From JBGOUV01 sp041477815 (GTDB taxonomy: Bacteria > Acidobacteriota > Terriglobia > Bryobacterales > JACQDG01), in the NCBI GenBank assembly GCA_041477815.1, contig JBGOUV010000411.1, positions 1 to 5,895 of the forward strand: a DNA stretch of 5,895 nt, read 5' to 3'. The notes below the pieces were generated by a model. The model saw only the letters and a program-made list of their open reading frames with translations, did not search any database and was not told the DNA's origin. Shown piece by piece: positions 5,810 to 5,895 of this stretch (the first letter of the stretch is position 1; every line of letters starts with the position of its first letter). The position numbers and the translations under genes were made by a program.

Positions 5810-5895
5810 GTGAAGAGGTCAGAAACACCTAACTTATGCACCAAGTCGACCCAGGACAACCACGTGCTCGCAGTCGAGGACTCCTCGATTCGATA
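5810..5895 (+). CDS. Possible N-terminus of a response-regulator-like gene, cut by the right edge
   Basis: From the GTG at 5810 an open frame runs to the end of the window: a polar leader (VKRSETPNLCTKSTQ) then DNHVLAVEDSSIR. A beta-strand followed by Glu-Asp-Ser is how many CheY-like receiver domains begin, where the acidic pair helps bind the metal beside the phosphorylated Asp. GGAG lies only two bases before the GTG, too close for a good Shine-Dalgarno, so the exact start is doubtful. The ATG at 5836 opens a different frame (MHQVDPGQ) with no recognisable pattern. Too short to be sure. Confidence 0.35.
   Translation, partial: MKRSETPNLCTKSTQDNHVLAVEDSSIR

Noticed and set aside
4612..5859. 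A 415-codon minus-strand frame antisense to the ROK regulator
   Set aside because: It is a shadow frame of a gene with intact helix-turn-helix and zinc motifs, and it shows no domain of its own.
5874..5888. TCGAGGA and TCCTCGA arms around one base
   Set aside because: It lies within the possible coding frame, where it follows from Val-Glu-Asp-Ser-Ser codons, and the 1-base gap is too small for a hairpin loop. It may be chance.

Overview
The window is GC-rich DNA that looks like a Gram-negative, probably soil-dwelling bacterium. An Acidobacteriota (Bryobacter/Solibacter-like) source is my best guess, from the divergent form of the uronate isomerase, the secreted GH67 enzyme with an added carbohydrate-binding module, and the use of GTG starts with weak Shine-Dalgarno sequences. 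No marker gene proves this.

The core is a compact locus for removing and catabolising glucuronic acid side chains of xylan. On the minus strand, a divergent glucuronate (uronate) isomerase (3101-4423) is followed by a secreted GH67 alpha-glucuronidase (618-3104). The two share a 4-base GTGA stop/start overlap, so they form a translationally coupled operon. The GH67 keeps the three expected acidic catalytic residues at the family spacing and carries a C-terminal CBM6/CBM35-like beta-sandwich that typical GH67 enzymes lack. On the plus strand, divergently transcribed, lies a ROK-family winged-helix regulator (4603-5772). It keeps the zinc motif but has lost the kinase catalytic Asp, so it is a sugar-sensing repressor of the XylR/NagC type. 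The expected logic is: aldouronic acids are cleaved in the periplasm by GH67, glucuronate enters the cell and is isomerised to fructuronate, and the ROK protein controls the divergent promoter region. Only the enzymes are supported by sequence; the circuit is inferred.

The divergent intergenic region (4424-4602) and its edges are dense in structure: a candidate sigma70 promoter for the operon, a 12-bp palindrome on its predicted start site, a 10-bp-period tandem repeat just upstream of the -35 box, two overlapping inverted repeats, and an 8-bp-arm inverted repeat ending two bases before the regulator's ATG.

Region by region: 1-34 is the N-terminus of a minus-strand gene running off the window; 35-617 has no supportable gene but holds a perfect 22-bp palindrome (218-239) and a short hairpin; 618-4423 is the two-gene operon; 4424-4602 is the divergent control region; 4603-5772 is the ROK regulator, followed by a strong hairpin (5777-5805); 5810-5895 may be the start of a response-regulator-like gene running off the right end. 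I found no RNA gene, CRISPR array, insertion sequence or origin.
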